This document shows positions 27,237 to 39,009 of a DNA stretch of 64,000 nt, piece by piece. The notes under the pieces are model-generated. The model worked only from the letters and a program-made list of their open reading frames with translations. It did not search any database and was not told the DNA's origin. The translations under genes and the position numbers were made by a program. Within the stretch, counting starts at the first letter, position 1. Each line of letters opens with the position of its first letter. Source of the stretch: Vandiemenella viatica (lineage: Eukaryota > Arthropoda > Insecta > Orthoptera > Morabidae); contig CM061921.1 of the NCBI GenBank assembly GCA_031002005.1, forward strand, positions 178,816,935 to 178,880,934, given 5' to 3'.

Positions 27237-29312
27237 GATGGTACTGGTTTTCATCTGGCTTGTCAGCTCTATGGGCTGTCGTAACTGCAGCCTTAATATC
27301 TGCTGCAAGTTGGTCGAATTTCGTTAGTAGCGATGTGAGCATTGTGAGCAGTGAGCCAACAGTGTTTAGTAGTAGCTCCATATTTCCTCCTTCGTTAGTT
27401 GGTTCAGAGGTTGGGCGATACTGGTGATGTTGACCGCTGTAGGAGCTTGAACTGTGGATCTCTGCCGCTGGAGGCAAGTTTGCTTCTTGTGGTTGTTGTG
27501 TCCCTTTGATTGCTTCCGAATAGGAGTTCGGCGGGCAGGAACCTGCAGCCTGTTGAATGGCGCTTTTCTTGCGGGGGTTAGGTGAAGTTTTTTCCGGTTG
27601 CTGACGTTTGGTAGATTTCTGTGTCGATTTATTAGAGATCTGTGCTTTACTGCTCTGTTGTGGCTGGCTAGTTTTTTGCTGCTGGTCTTTGTGTTTTTCT
27701 GGGGGCTCTTGAGGTACGCCAGAATTTTGCTTCTTCTGTGCGTTGCGCTTTTCTTGTGCGGCTGCTGCCTGCTCAGCAGCTATGCCGCGTTGTCTTTCGC
27801 GGGCTCTCTTAAAGGCTATGCAGCCTTTGTAGCTCGCCACGTGTTGTTCTCCACAGTTTGCGCATTTTGGAGGGCCTTCGCCTTTTTTGAGAAGGCAGTC
27901 GTTTGATAAGTGCGCTCCTGCGCACTTAACGCAGATTGGCGGCATGTTACAGTGTCTCGCCACGTGTCCCAGGGCTTGACATTGAAACACTGTATTGGTC
28001 CATTTGATGATCGTAGTTTCTCCACAGCTATGCGCAGAGACATGAAGAACTCGAGCGAGAATATTTTCCTATTTTGAGGTCTGTCCGGGAGGACTACTAA
28101 GAAGAGCGGCATGAGCTCAGATCTTCCTGGTCTCTTGAGTCTTGTAACTGTTCGTATGTCAAAACCAATGTCTTCCAGCTCCTCCTTAATGTCCGCTGTC
28201 GGCATGTTAGCTGGAAGTCCTCGTAATACTATTTTGAGTAGCTTTTCTGCTGCAGAGGGAAAAGTGTAATATGGGACACTTCCCCTCTGCAGCGCCGCTG
28301 TTACTGCCAGGTAATCTTCCGTGGAGAGGAAGGTCAGCTTAACCTTGTCTCCTCCGGCCGATTTTGCTTGAAATGGTTTCCCTTGAAGTACAGTTTTTAC
28401 CATCTGGTATAGCTCCTTGTAGGTATTCGGATACTGCACCACAATAGGTGGAAGCTGCTGCTGCTGCCTTTGCTGTTGATGTTCTGTTTGATGCTGTTGT
28501 TGGTGCTGCTGACGCTGCTGCTGTTGTTGTTGCTGCTCCTGTTGATGCTGTTGCGGTTGCTGTTGATGCTGCTGCTGCGGTTGATGTTGTTGCTGGGGAG
28601 CATCTTCACCATTTAGTATTTCGTACAGGTTGCTGATCTCCATCCTGGCTGGGTCCAGTGATGGTGGGGGTTTACAGGTTCGCCTAGCTAGGACGAATCC
28701 GTCTCTGTCTGGCTGTGTTCCTCTGTTCTTGGTTGACGATGTTGTTTTCTTTGGTGCAGTTTGTGCTTCAAGGCTGGGGAGTCCCGACGCCTTCTTCTTT
28801 GTGGTTTTCTTGTTCTTGCTGGTTGTCGATAGTTGGGAAACCGGGACGCTGATTTTTGCTTTGGCTCCTCTTGCTTCGTTTCTTGGCTGCTTAGACTTTC
28901 CTGCGAGTAGCGGGGACGTACATCTCTTAGTAGCCCGGTGTCTGATGATCCTTGGGTAGCCTGGGTCATCGACAGCTGAGCTTGAATATTTCCATCAGTG
29001 TCCATGTTCTGGTCCGTGGAAGTTAGCGGAGTCGTCATCTGCTGTGGCTGTGGTTTTCCAATTGTGTCCGTAGCGTGATCCATTTCCGTTTCGAAAGTAG
29101 TCAGCAAGTCCGTGATTTCGGCCGGTAAATCCGACAACGCGAGTGCGTTGGGGCCGCCCGACGCGGAAGCACGGTGGATGTTTTCCTGCTCGGAGTCCGG
29201 TGTCCGTTGCCTGGTCGTCAATATAGCCGCTGCTGTCGCCGGCAAAGCCGAGTGCACTGGGGCACTCGACTCGCCTGGCGCGACAGTGCGGCGAGCACTT
29301 TCCTTATCGCAC
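27229..29312 (-). pseudogene. J2 ORF1 (Gag-like), frameshifted
   Basis: Starts at ATG 29,312 (MCDKESARR, as in J1). Frame changes occur near 28,700 and near 27,990, the second inside the first zinc knuckle (CFN | CQALGHVARHC). A Gln/His-rich tract (28,450-28,600) is much shorter than in J1. The PRE_C2HC-like part reads 'IVLRGLPANMPTADIKEEL'. The conserved helix NTVGSLLTMLTSLLTKFDQL ends the protein. The TAG stop (27,229-27,231) overlaps the ORF2 ATG. Confidence 0.85.
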
Positions 29313-29357
29313 ATCTGAACGTTGCTGATGCCAACTCGGAACACTGTAATATTCTGG

Positions 29358-30175
29358 AACTTTCTATGAAACTTATATAAAGCGAGCGGCAGTGAATCAG
29401 TTGACGTCGGCAAAGGATATACTTGAAACAGTTTTTGCGCAAACCGTTTTACGTGTATGGCATTATTGTCTTTGAAAGAAGTATTGAATGTAATCGCTGT
29501 TTACATGTGACCAGTATATTTGAAATCCGATGTTTTACGAGAAATAAAAACAAGTTAAATTTGAAAGTGTGTCTGGAACTAATTATTTCATATATAATAA
29601 ACCGCGAGACACCTAATAATACGTCATATTTAATAGTCTGTAGTCACTTGATTAGGGCTAATACTTAATGTAAAGCCGGCATATAGTGCAAAAGACATTT
29701 TTACACTATCCGACGCTTTTTCTGTTATTTTTTTGGTGGGAGGGTTATTTTTTTGATTTTTAGGTTTTCGTGTTTTACTTTCCTTTCCTTTATGAATGGA
29801 CTAATTGCAAAGTTGCTTCTCTGGGTTTACAGTGTCCTGCAGGTTCTCATGACTAAACATCGGTTGGCATCCATGTGGGTCTGGAATTGCTTCTTCTTGA
29901 GCCAGGCGCCTTCTGTCCACTTTCCTCCCTTGGCCAACTCGTGTTCTTTTCTGATATTGATAGTATTTAGGGTTATAAGTAGAACGGCGACTATATCTGC
30001 AAAAAATGTCTGCTTAAAGATCCTCTTTATTTCAGAGTGTCTACTGTAGGAGCAATGGAAGAGGTTCAATTAAAAAAATTAAAAAATATTTATTAGCTTT
30101 TACAATTTTCCAGCAAATGTTATATATAATGGAATAGAGGTATTCAAGATGCCTAAAATGATATTAGAAAGTATA
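29358..30175. other. no recognisable feature
   Basis: AT-rich. The open frame 29,753-30,049 has no motif that I recognise. Confidence 0.3.
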
Positions 30176-30247
30176 GTTATTAAATAGTATGGACAGAGGC
30201 TTCGAAAATGGAAAAATAATTTCTTAACGTGTCTACAATTGGTGCGC
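30176..30247 (-). repeat. short dispersed repeat (mate at 2818-2885)
   Basis: Reverse-complement match to 2818-2885, including 'attttcgaagcctct' and 'ttaagaaattatttttc'. Confidence 0.45.
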
Positions 30248-30479
30248 TTAGATTACATTGCTGGTAGTTAGTCTCGGGTTGAGGGTACCAGGTATATACA
30301 AAATATAAATAGCGCCAATATAAAACATTATTGCCTGGAGAAACTACCAATTATTCTCTTGCTTTTGCACGAAACTATATTATGAAGCAGCAATGATGTT
30401 ATACACAGAATAACACTTGCGAAAGGAGAGTTCTTGGGGGATAAAATCCCAAGCCAACTGTTATATTTCTAAACTATAC

Positions 30480-30860
30480 GTACGGAGCAGAACACTTTAT
30501 GGTCGTGAAGCATAGACCTTCGTAGAACCAGGAAGAAGGAGAATTGAAGCATTTGAATTATGGTGCAATCGAAATATATTGAAAATTAAGTGGAGCCACG
30601 AAATAAATGTGTTTTGGAAATGAGGAAAGAAGTTTGTGGAAGAGTCTTACAGAAAGAAGAAACAGGATGATGGATCACATTTAAAGAAAAGCGGGATTGG
30701 TTAATTTGTTAATGCAAGGAAGAGATGGAGGAAAAGCTCTAGGAGGCTAAGATTAGAAATTAGGGAGCAAATAATTGAGGTCGCAAGGTAAGGAGTATCT
30801 TGAGATGAAAAGGTTAGCTGCAGTAAGAAAGGGAAGAGAGAACGATGACATCATACTGAG
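30480..30860 (+). pseudogene. decayed RTE-like LINE 3' end
   Basis: Piecewise translation gives 'RRRIEAFELWCNRN' then ILKIKWSHEI, then EMRKEVCG, matching the C-terminal text of the RTE-like copy at 39.1-39.4 kb (EAFEMWCYRRMLKIRWTDKV). Stops and indels are frequent. Only the ORF2 C-terminus remains. Confidence 0.5.
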
Positions 30861-31984
30861 ATCTCATACGATATCAACTGCTACGAAATACGCCGGTGAC
30901 GAATATTGATCTAGGCTTAAGACCTGCAGGTCGTTCAAAAATACATTTAACAAACATGCTTTCCATTTTAAGATGGAAGAGCTGTCGCTTTGTAGAAACC
31001 TCACATTCATTACCTTCCTCCAACTTTAGCTGCGCCAACGGTATTTACTGTACTTTGTGAGTTCAGATTAACTTCATTCACAGAACAGTTAAGGTATTCT
31101 TTTTAAAAAAGTGGAAATAATACTTAAAAAATAGCGTAAAAGGATGCTGTTATACTCTGAGTTATACTGCAAGACAGACATAAAACAGACTGTATTTTGG
31201 AAATTGTAAAAACCATTAACTCTCATTTGAGATAGCAGAATATTGAGTATTCGTGAGATTAATACCAGCATCTTTGTTTTGAAAGTAAAGGCTGAAGTCT
31301 GTGTAGCTCTTTCAAAGAGCCACCGTGGTAACCAGCTTAGCGTATCGTTGTGTACGATTCTGGCCTCAATTAAAATGTTTCATTGATACTACTTGTAGGT
31401 GTAGCTAATGGTGTCAGTACCATTCTACTGATGTCTGAGGGAGTGTTAGCTGAAATAAAGGAGGTAAGAATTGGATGGCAAGCACCGTTATTGTGTTATG
31501 ACGGCTTTCTCTCCTCCGTTGCAACTTCCCCTGCTTACCTGCCTGCAACTGTTTTATAACTCTGTTTCTCAACCGTGTTGGGAGGTTTCTCGCTGTTATG
31601 TCTTGGCGTCAGTGTCTATGCCTTTGGGAAGAACAGCTATCAACAACTGGATAGGGACATAGCAGGGTTTCACCGCAATCGTTTCAAGTCCTGTTGATGC
31701 TATAGTTTAAAATTTTAATTATTGTGGTTTTATGTTTCTGCAGTGGCATACCATTCACGTCTGGCATTGGACATCAGTCTCTCGATCAGTTTGATCCTGA
31801 GCTAATCTCTATCTCTAGATGCACTCTATACTATGTTTCACGTTTTCTTCCTTCAACAGTTCTCCCACCACTAACTAATCCTCTACGTTTTAAAATCTCG
31901 TCCTATTCCTTCTATTTGTGGATCCTTCTTCTTTTTCGTAGTTGTTAACTCGTTTTCCTGAGTGAGTATAGACAGAGATACAAC
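30861..31984. other. no recognisable feature
   Basis: No ORF or repeat end recognised in this stretch. Confidence 0.3.
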
Positions 31985-32200
31985 ACCAAGATTCAAAATC
32001 GGATTTGGCAACCACCCGTCCTCATTACGGTTTTCTGTAATCATATAGGCGAACGCTGGTAAGCTCCTAATCCACGGCTCTTAGAAGAAAACTAAATTGA
32101 TACGTAACACAGAGAACAATGATTTCTCGGTTCATAGATGACACCAGTTAACCTCCGAAATATCCCTGCTAAACTTCTCCGATGCCTTAGCCTCGTATTT
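31985..32200 (+). repeat. dispersed repeat family B, copy 2
   Basis: Counterpart of 5955-6200, with matching motif order: 'accacccgtcctcatt', 'cggttttctgtaatca', 'acacagagaac', 'catagatgacacc', 'atccctgc'. More diverged than copy 1. Confidence 0.4.
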
Positions 32201-33045
32201 CTTATTCACTATTTCACAAATATGCTGTCTCTAATATAGAAACAAAAACAAGTTTTTAAAATAAAATAAATCAGAAATGTTACATACTTTATATTTGATG
32301 ACTAGATGATGCCCGCGACTTCGTCGCGTGGATTAAGAATTTCTTTGCCAGAATTGAATATAGAAAGTTGTTGGTAATGAAGCATTGGTCCCAAACAACA
32401 CCGAGTCTGCATAATATGACAGGAAAGCCATCACTATAACATTCTACCGTCGATCCTATCTCTTGAAGGAATCAATTTCCAACATATTTAAAACAGAAAA
32501 ACAAACGAACGTGCGGGTATGTGGTGGAGGGTGGGGAGAAGTAAGGCAGCTTTATTTTAGCTTGGTCTTTTCTTTTTCTTCAGCATTAGCATCCGATTCT
32601 TGGGTTCTAATGACTTAGCTCCTCGTACTCTGCTAGAGTTACAAATTAGGCCAGTTTACGCCCGCAAGGCATGTCAAAAAAGAAGGCAAAATAGACTGTG
32701 TCAGAAACATTTAAGCAGCACAAAGTAATAGACAGAAAAATGTACGTCTATACTAAATAATACTTTTTTTCTCCAAACGAAATTTGTTACAAATTATACC
32801 CTAACATAATGCGCGAGAAGCACACCTTGAGCAAGCGACGTAACATTACAGACTAATACACACATCCGTCTCTCTGTCACCATTCGATAAGTTCTCAAAA
32901 TTGTTAATCATACCGAAAAAAAATATTCTGTGCCTCCGTACAGATTTTCTTGTCAAATACCGTCAATATAGGTATAGGCATTTAGTCATTAAAACGTAAC
33001 AAAAGACAGAGACTTACTTCCGCATTTATAGTATTATTGCTGCAG

Positions 33046-33069
33046 CACACACACACACACACACACACA
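33046..33069. repeat. (CA)12 microsatellite
   Basis: An uninterrupted CA dinucleotide run. Confidence 0.95.
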
Positions 33070-33246
33070 GCGAATCACCCATGAGGGATCAATATAACGT
33101 AAAAAAGTGTACACCTACAGCATTGCAAGACTACCTACGATTTGCCTCATATTGCACCCCTAAATTTGTGATATCTATAGTTTAACATTCAATCCGAATA
33201 ACCGACGGTCCAGGCGTGACTCTTACGATCAAAAACTATTTTTAAA

Positions 33247-33337
33247 AATCATTACCTCCACGGAGATTTGAACCGGAGACCACAATCTAAACATCAGTAA
33301 GTAAGCGCTTTAACCACTGAGCTACCTGACCACGGTA
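33247..33337 (-). repeat. tRNA-like SINE head
   Basis: On the minus strand 'tagctcagtggttaaagcg' (A-box region, near 33,309-33,325) and 'ggttcaaatctcc' (B-box, complement of 33,262-33,274) are correctly spaced. Acceptor arms do not pair, so this is a tRNA-derived repeat head or tRNA relic rather than a working tRNA gene. Confidence 0.5.
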
Positions 33338-33573
33338 TGGAAAGGCAGTACAGAGTCCTACACATCCAACGCGTCTGTCTATCGCCGTTGAGTAATTTTT
33401 CGAAATTATAAGACAACATGTATATTGATACAGATAATTTTTCAATAAATGTAGACAGTATTTTTCTCCTTGTTTCAAAGAATAAGTGTGCAAAATTTCA
33501 TCGAGATCTGATGAAAACTGGATTTGTATGAAGAATAAACAAACAAACATTCATCTTTTATATATAGATTATA

Positions 33574-34895
33574 CACTGGCGGAAATTAAGCGCAATACCC
33601 AGACAGGAATGGTGGAATTTTAGGAAGCTTAAGACATAGCCTGCGTGATACCCAGAGTAAGTGGTAATAAATTGAAATGGATCAGCCAAGTTTATTAAGC
33701 CAGTAAGAAATGCGCCCAGCTTAAACACCAATACATTCGAGGAACCTTGCCGGCATCGAATCAATAAGCGTTCGGAAGCCTTTTTGTGTTATGTCTATCT
33801 ACGCTTGCATGTCTTGCGCAGTCAGTTGTTGCAGTTTGTGCTAAGTGACCCTGTGATCTAATGTGCCTATTCCTGGCATCCCAGAAAGCACTATTAGGGA
33901 TAAATACGGGAACCATGCAGTGTAAATTGTAATCGTAACCCCTTGCAAGGCTTGTGTTGAGGCCTACAGTATGAGGACAGGCATTATCCTGTTGGAAGAT
34001 GCGATTTGGATGGTGGACATGATGGGTATCACAATAGGGTGCAGCACCCCGTCCACATAGCGGTGGGCTGTCATTGTGCCTCCAACAACAACCAACTCGG
34101 TCCTGCTGTCGAAACTGACTCCCTCAAAACCATGTCTGGACCTGTGTGACGTTCTGAAATCACACCAGAGTAGGTCGTATACATCTTGTCGATTATCACT
34201 TTGCCACAGACAGAATCGAAACTCGTCTCTCTCTAAACACAAATGTACGCCATTCACGTGTCCATTTGCGTTTTACATTACACCAGGTTAGACGATGAAA
34301 TTAGGTTAATGTAACATATTTTAAAGAAGTCAGGGAGTGTAAACAAGATAAAAAAAAATCTGTTTGCAATCGTCCGGGAGGAGGGGGAGAGGGTAACCAC
34401 TGCTTGGATCTGGCATGCAGCCGCCCACACAGTTTGCCGGTCGTCACGTGCTGTTGTTGTTCTGTATGGATCTGGGACTGCTCTAGGAGTAATGGAGCCT
34501 TCTTTCATCCACTGTGTAACAAGTCTGTATACTGACATTGCACTACGGCCAATCCTTCTGGAGATTTCACGATATGAAGCACACATTTCAAACACATCAA
34601 TCCTCCGACCTCTATCAGATATTTGGGTGTAGAGGGTCGTCACTCTTCGCCTTGGCATACTTGGTCAACAAGACCTTGTGGAAAAAAGTGTCTTGTTACA
34701 CCACATTGTTCACCACCTACACCCTAAAAAGCATCCCAATTTTGCATAGTAAATAGCCCCGTAATTCTCATACTGTTATATGTAAAACTTTCAATTTTAA
34801 AACATTTAATACTCTTCATGTGATGATACCTGGTGCCAAATTCCTAATTTTATCACAGCTCCATCTGGGTGTTGCACTTTCAATTTCCCTCAGAA
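33574..34895 (-). mobile_element. Tc1-like transposon, decayed copy 1
   Basis: The left end cactggcggaaattaagc and the right end near 34,862-34,895 (ctgggtgttgcactttcaa ... ccctcagaat) are imperfect inverted repeats. A TA precedes the left end. Minus-strand coding remnants: an N-terminal helix-turn-helix (34,658-34,381, YREISRRIGRSAMSVYRLV), a catalytic-core segment (34,257-33,967, with 'GVSFDSRTELVVVGGTMTAHRYVD'-type text), and a C-terminal remnant near 33,730-33,800 (LIDSMPARF). Many frame breaks. Confidence 0.65.
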
Positions 34896-35940
34896 TTTGT
34901 TTTGGAGATAATATATTCTTTTGTACAGCGAAGTGCAGCAAGCCGACTTGGTATTGACTCAAAAAGTCGTCGGATGTTCCCGGAAGAAATTTTCGGCTAC
35001 TGTCATCGGTGCCGGTGTACGAAGTTATGCGAACTTACCTTCGATCATGTCCCGGATATATTCAATTGGATACAGGTCCGTCGATGTAGATGGCCGATTC
35101 ACTCTCTGGTATTCTCCATAATGTTACTCAAACCAGTCGTGAACCATTTTAGCACGCTGACATGGCGCAAATTCCATCGTTGTTTTGGAACATGATGGCC
35201 ATGAATTGCTGCAAATAATCTCCAAGCATCTGAACATAACGATTTCCAGTCGATGGTTTGTTTATTTAGGACAGAGGTCCCAGCACATGTCATGTGAACA
35301 CAGCCAATACCAGGATGGAGCCACCACCTCCTTAGTGAACACCTGGGTCCATGCCTTCGTGCCCTACTATCAGCTCTTACTGACTGGAATCATCTGACAA
35401 CCAACATGTCCACGAGCCAAGAGAAGCGCTGCATCCGATGGCGTTTTGTTAGCATAGGCACTCGCTTCTGCCGTATCCTATCAATGCCAAATTTCGCTAC
35501 ATTGTCCCCATGGACACGTCTGTCGTACATCCCACATTTATTGTTGCTGTTTTTTTTATGCAGTTTTGCCTTTCTTTCAACACTAAAACCACAACGCAAT
35601 CGTCGCTTGTCTCGGTCATTAAGTAGAGGTTTTCAGTCACTATGTTGCCGATGGTAGGATGTAATGCCGGAAATTACATATGCCCAATGGTAGTACTTTG
35701 GATTGAAGAATATTAACGTACAATTTACGGAATGGAATGCCTCGCCCATCTAGTGACAACTACCATACTTCGTTCAGAGTCTGTTAATTCATGTCGGGCG
35801 GCCATAATCATAAAACCTTTCACTTGGCTCACGAGAGTGTAAATGAAAGTCCTGACACTGCTCCGCACGATGATGCATTCATATGAATTTTGCATTCTCT
35901 TTGAAAATTTATACGGTCTAGTCAGAGGCATAAAATTTAG
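34896..35940 (-). pseudogene. Tc1-like transposase, decayed copy 2
   Basis: Minus-strand fragments in several frames: AARHELTDSERS near 35,800; RDKRRLRC near 35,600; KRVPMLTKRHRMQRFSW near 35,440; 'MENTRE' after a degraded glycine-rich and DDE core around 35,100-35,330; 'IEYIRDMIE'-like text near 35,050. The order fits a Tc1 transposase. Terminal repeats were not identified. Confidence 0.5.
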
Positions 35941-36049
35941 TACTGGATTTTAACACGTTTTTCGAAAAACTGAGCAGTAACTCAGTCATGTTTGGCTTGG
36001 TGAAATTTATTTTACTCGGTGTCTATAAATCACAGTTAAGGGAGACATT

Positions 36050-36640
36050 TGACTCGAGCAGATGCCTCTAACACAAACTCATCACCATAATTCATAACTC
36101 ACAAAGACACGCCCACTAATATGAGTTCAAAAACCACTATACGGATACTACTCCACTCCTACAGACACACGCACATAGACATCTACACATCACACAGACT
36201 TCGATCAGCATACTCCAAAACTCATTGACATCGCGCAAAGACGCACTCTTTAATATATATAACATCACTAAACAGATAATTACACTACCACAGACACGCT
36301 CTCACTCACGTGTAAACACACACCACCAACACAAACAACGTGTACTTGAGGTCATTACGAATTAATTTCAGAACCAACACTTGCCACATACACGCCAACC
36401 ACCTCATATACGCAGACATGCATACACAAGCTAACGTAAAAACAAAACGAAACAAAACACCAACCCGGAACTATGTCTCACTCACCATGAAATTCATACT
36501 AACAAACACAACACACGGACACAAACTCACATATAAAGACACTAACTCGCCAACCATCTCAGAGAAGCACTAATTCACAGCAGACATACCAAACCACACA
36601 CATTTAAGACTCGCACTCACCCACACACAAAGGCATACCA
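36050..36640. repeat. G-poor, AC-rich tract
   Basis: About 590 bp with very few G on the plus strand and dense 'cacacac', 'acacaaac', 'aactcac' words. It may be a decayed microsatellite or minisatellite. Open frames here (36,340-36,573) are composition artefacts. Confidence 0.6.
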
Positions 36641-38461
36641 ATAACAGACCACTTTTGACACTAATTTTAGTTTCCTCTGCAGCTCTGTTTCAGCTTAGTG
36701 AAGTCAACTCAAATTTCTTTTTAATAACTGGACGTTTAGTTCGTTACTAAAATACTTGCTACTAAAATGCTTCATAATTAATTTAATGAGGCTATTGTGA
36801 GAATGGTTCAAACATCCCAGCCACGGTATCTGTATTATTTATGTTTCAATGTTTTGCGATCAGACTAGTTATACATATAGTCAGTACTTACCATATATCT
36901 TCATAGTAATTTTTTTTGTTTGATATAGGTTAGATAGTAAATAACGTCTGTAATATACAAGGACCAGAAATCTCAACAGGTGTTTTTCTGTCTAGGCAAT
37001 CATTTTTCGTTTTACTGTTTAAAGCATATGGCAAATGATTATGACGTTAATAAGAGATGTTATTTGTGGGTACTCATTGCGTAACAATTTTTTTTCCGTA
37101 GGGATCGAACTTGTTTTCTTCCGAGAGCCAAACCAACAGTTTGATAGCCGTTGCATCTTGCATTATTAATAATAGATTTCACGTCGCACTTGATCGGAGG
37201 ACGTTTTAACGGGTATTGCATTACACATTTCAACTTGGTTGTGTTGAATCAAACGCAAATTGCCTTGTACATTTTCTTCACACCATTGTTCAGTGCGAAA
37301 TCGTGAATTCCTGAACAATTTGTAACTACATCACATTATTGTGTATTGACGAACTCTTGACTTAGTGTGTTCTGTCATTAGATAGAAAAACTTAACTGTA
37401 TAAGTATCACCTGAAATTATTGGGTTGTTTGATTACAAAGAATCGTAATATATGAAATAGATAACATATTAAGTAATGACTCTGTAACCCACCACATTCG
37501 TAACTCTTACGTTATCATATTGAAAACTGTTATTCAGACGTATCTTGATTCTGGAATATTTATTTCTACCATCAGATAGAATTCTAATAAATTATTTTTA
37601 GTGGTATAGAAATTTAACATTTTCTAAAAATGTTCTAAGATTCAATTTCATCATATTCGATTGGTCAAATTCTGATAGGGACTCATCTTTGATAAAGCAT
37701 GTAAATTTATAGTATATATTACCCGCTACTGAAACAATTTTATGTATAGACCTTGAATTTTTCATGATTGAAATACATGAAAAAACTATAAACGATTTAT
37801 GGAAATTTATGGCCGTTATTGTGATTTTACAGTGCCTAAAAGTGTCTAAATTGTCGTTAGGACCTATTTTTGCCAATTTTATGCATTTTCTTTCAAATAT
37901 CAACAAAAGCGTTTTAACTCAGAAAAACTAAGTGTTAATTTCGAACTGTTGAAGTGAACGTGTATGGGGTGATTGTCACTCGGTCCCTATTTGCTATTAG
38001 TCGCCCAGAGGCTGCAGTGAGCCATGTTCTCGTAAAGCACAGGTATGACTGAGGTACCGATCTCCAAACCGTTAGGGCAGTGGATTAACTACGTTTCCCA
38101 ATTTCTCAACGGATGGAAACTTTATACTTTGCGACGTGTGCAACAAACAATAGTAACAATGTACTGAACAGTTTTTCACTATTATATTAACAATTCTTTA
38201 ATAGTGTAATTATCGTAAATGTAGGTTATTACGTTTTAATGAAAAATAGGACCCATAGTATCGCAAAACTGAAATCGCTTCTGGGCACCGGACAGAAATT
38301 TAAATAGTAAAGCATGCCCGGGATTTTCCTAACCTCTGGAAGCCCTGTTATTGTGGCCTGTGTGCGAAACTTTTAAAAGGTAAAGGCCACATGGATTTCG
38401 GTACCTGCCGCTTCTCCTAGGATTTACGGAGGTAGAGCTCGGCATTCTCACTACAACCATT
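36641..38461. other. no recognisable feature
   Basis: AT-rich, with one 102-codon minus-strand frame (37,598-37,906) lacking any motif. Confidence 0.3.
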
Positions 38462-38828
38462 GGAGAGCGTCCATAAACCACGTAGCTTCATTTTGGCCTC
38501 CTCCCCCCCCCCCACGTAGCACTATGTGGCTTTTACCTCTCCCCCCCTCCCCCACGTAGCACGTAGCTTTTACCTTTTGATTCCAGAAGTCCATTTTGTA
38601 CTGTTTTATGTGCTCAGACGATTGTAAATTACATACGGAGATAATTAACTGACCGAAATAAATATTCACATGCTGTTGTGAGTTCTGTTCCTCATTTTAA
38701 CTGTGAAAAATGTTATGAAAGGAAAGCTACGTGGCCTGGCACGGACCCCCCCGTCCCCCACGTAGCCCAGTGTAGCCTTCCACCCCCCCCCTTCTCTGAC
38801 AGGGCCACGTAGTTTATGCACGCTCCCT
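38462..38828. mobile_element. MITE with C-run/cacgtagc subterminal repeats
   Basis: Ends are imperfect inverted repeats of about 24 bp: ggagagcgtccataaacca (38,462-38,480) continuing into cgtagc, against the complement of the right end, gggagcgtgcataaactac then gtggc. Inside, 'ccccacgtagc' motifs recur on both sides, next to long C-runs. No coding capacity. No clear target duplication. Superfamily unknown (hAT-like is possible). Confidence 0.6.
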
Positions 38829-39009
38829 TGGCGGCACTAGAGGGGGTGTGATCTCTCCACCTTCCCGCGCCGTTTCCTCTACGGTACTCATTGGATAGCA
38901 GGCTGACGTTCTGGGCGTCCCACATCGTCTTCAGCTTCAACGGGGATCAAACCCCGATCATCCGGGCCCTAACCAGGCGATTTTCTATCTCAGTTATACG
39001 GCAGCCTGC

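Larger units (their letters stand above)
24400..29344 (-). mobile_element. Jockey-like retrotransposon J2 (decayed, full length)
   Basis: 4.95 kb on the minus strand, bracketed by the exact 13-bp duplication ccagaatattaca (complement of 29,345-29,357 at the 5' side and of 24,387-24,399 at the 3' side). Its 5' end (gtgttccg...ttggcatc) and 3' hairpin agcagaaaatgct match J1, and both ORFs align with J1 throughout, so J1 and J2 are related subfamilies. Multiple frameshifts make J2 non-autonomous. Confidence 0.9.
32297..33566 (+). repeat. interspersed repeat with 'gcccgcgacttcgtcgcg' start
   Basis: Begins actagatgatgcccgcgac and ends with 'aaatttcatcgagatctgatgaaaac' then 'aaacaaacaaacattcatc' then 'tttatatatagat'. 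This start/end pair is widespread in insect interspersed repeats and LINE/SINE tails. The interior is interrupted by at least a (CA)12 tract and a tRNA-like head, so it is a mosaic rather than one element. Confidence 0.45.

Noticed and set aside
33247..33337. Functional tRNA gene on the minus strand
   Set aside because: A- and B-boxes are good but the acceptor stem does not pair and the anticodon arm is irregular; more likely a SINE head.
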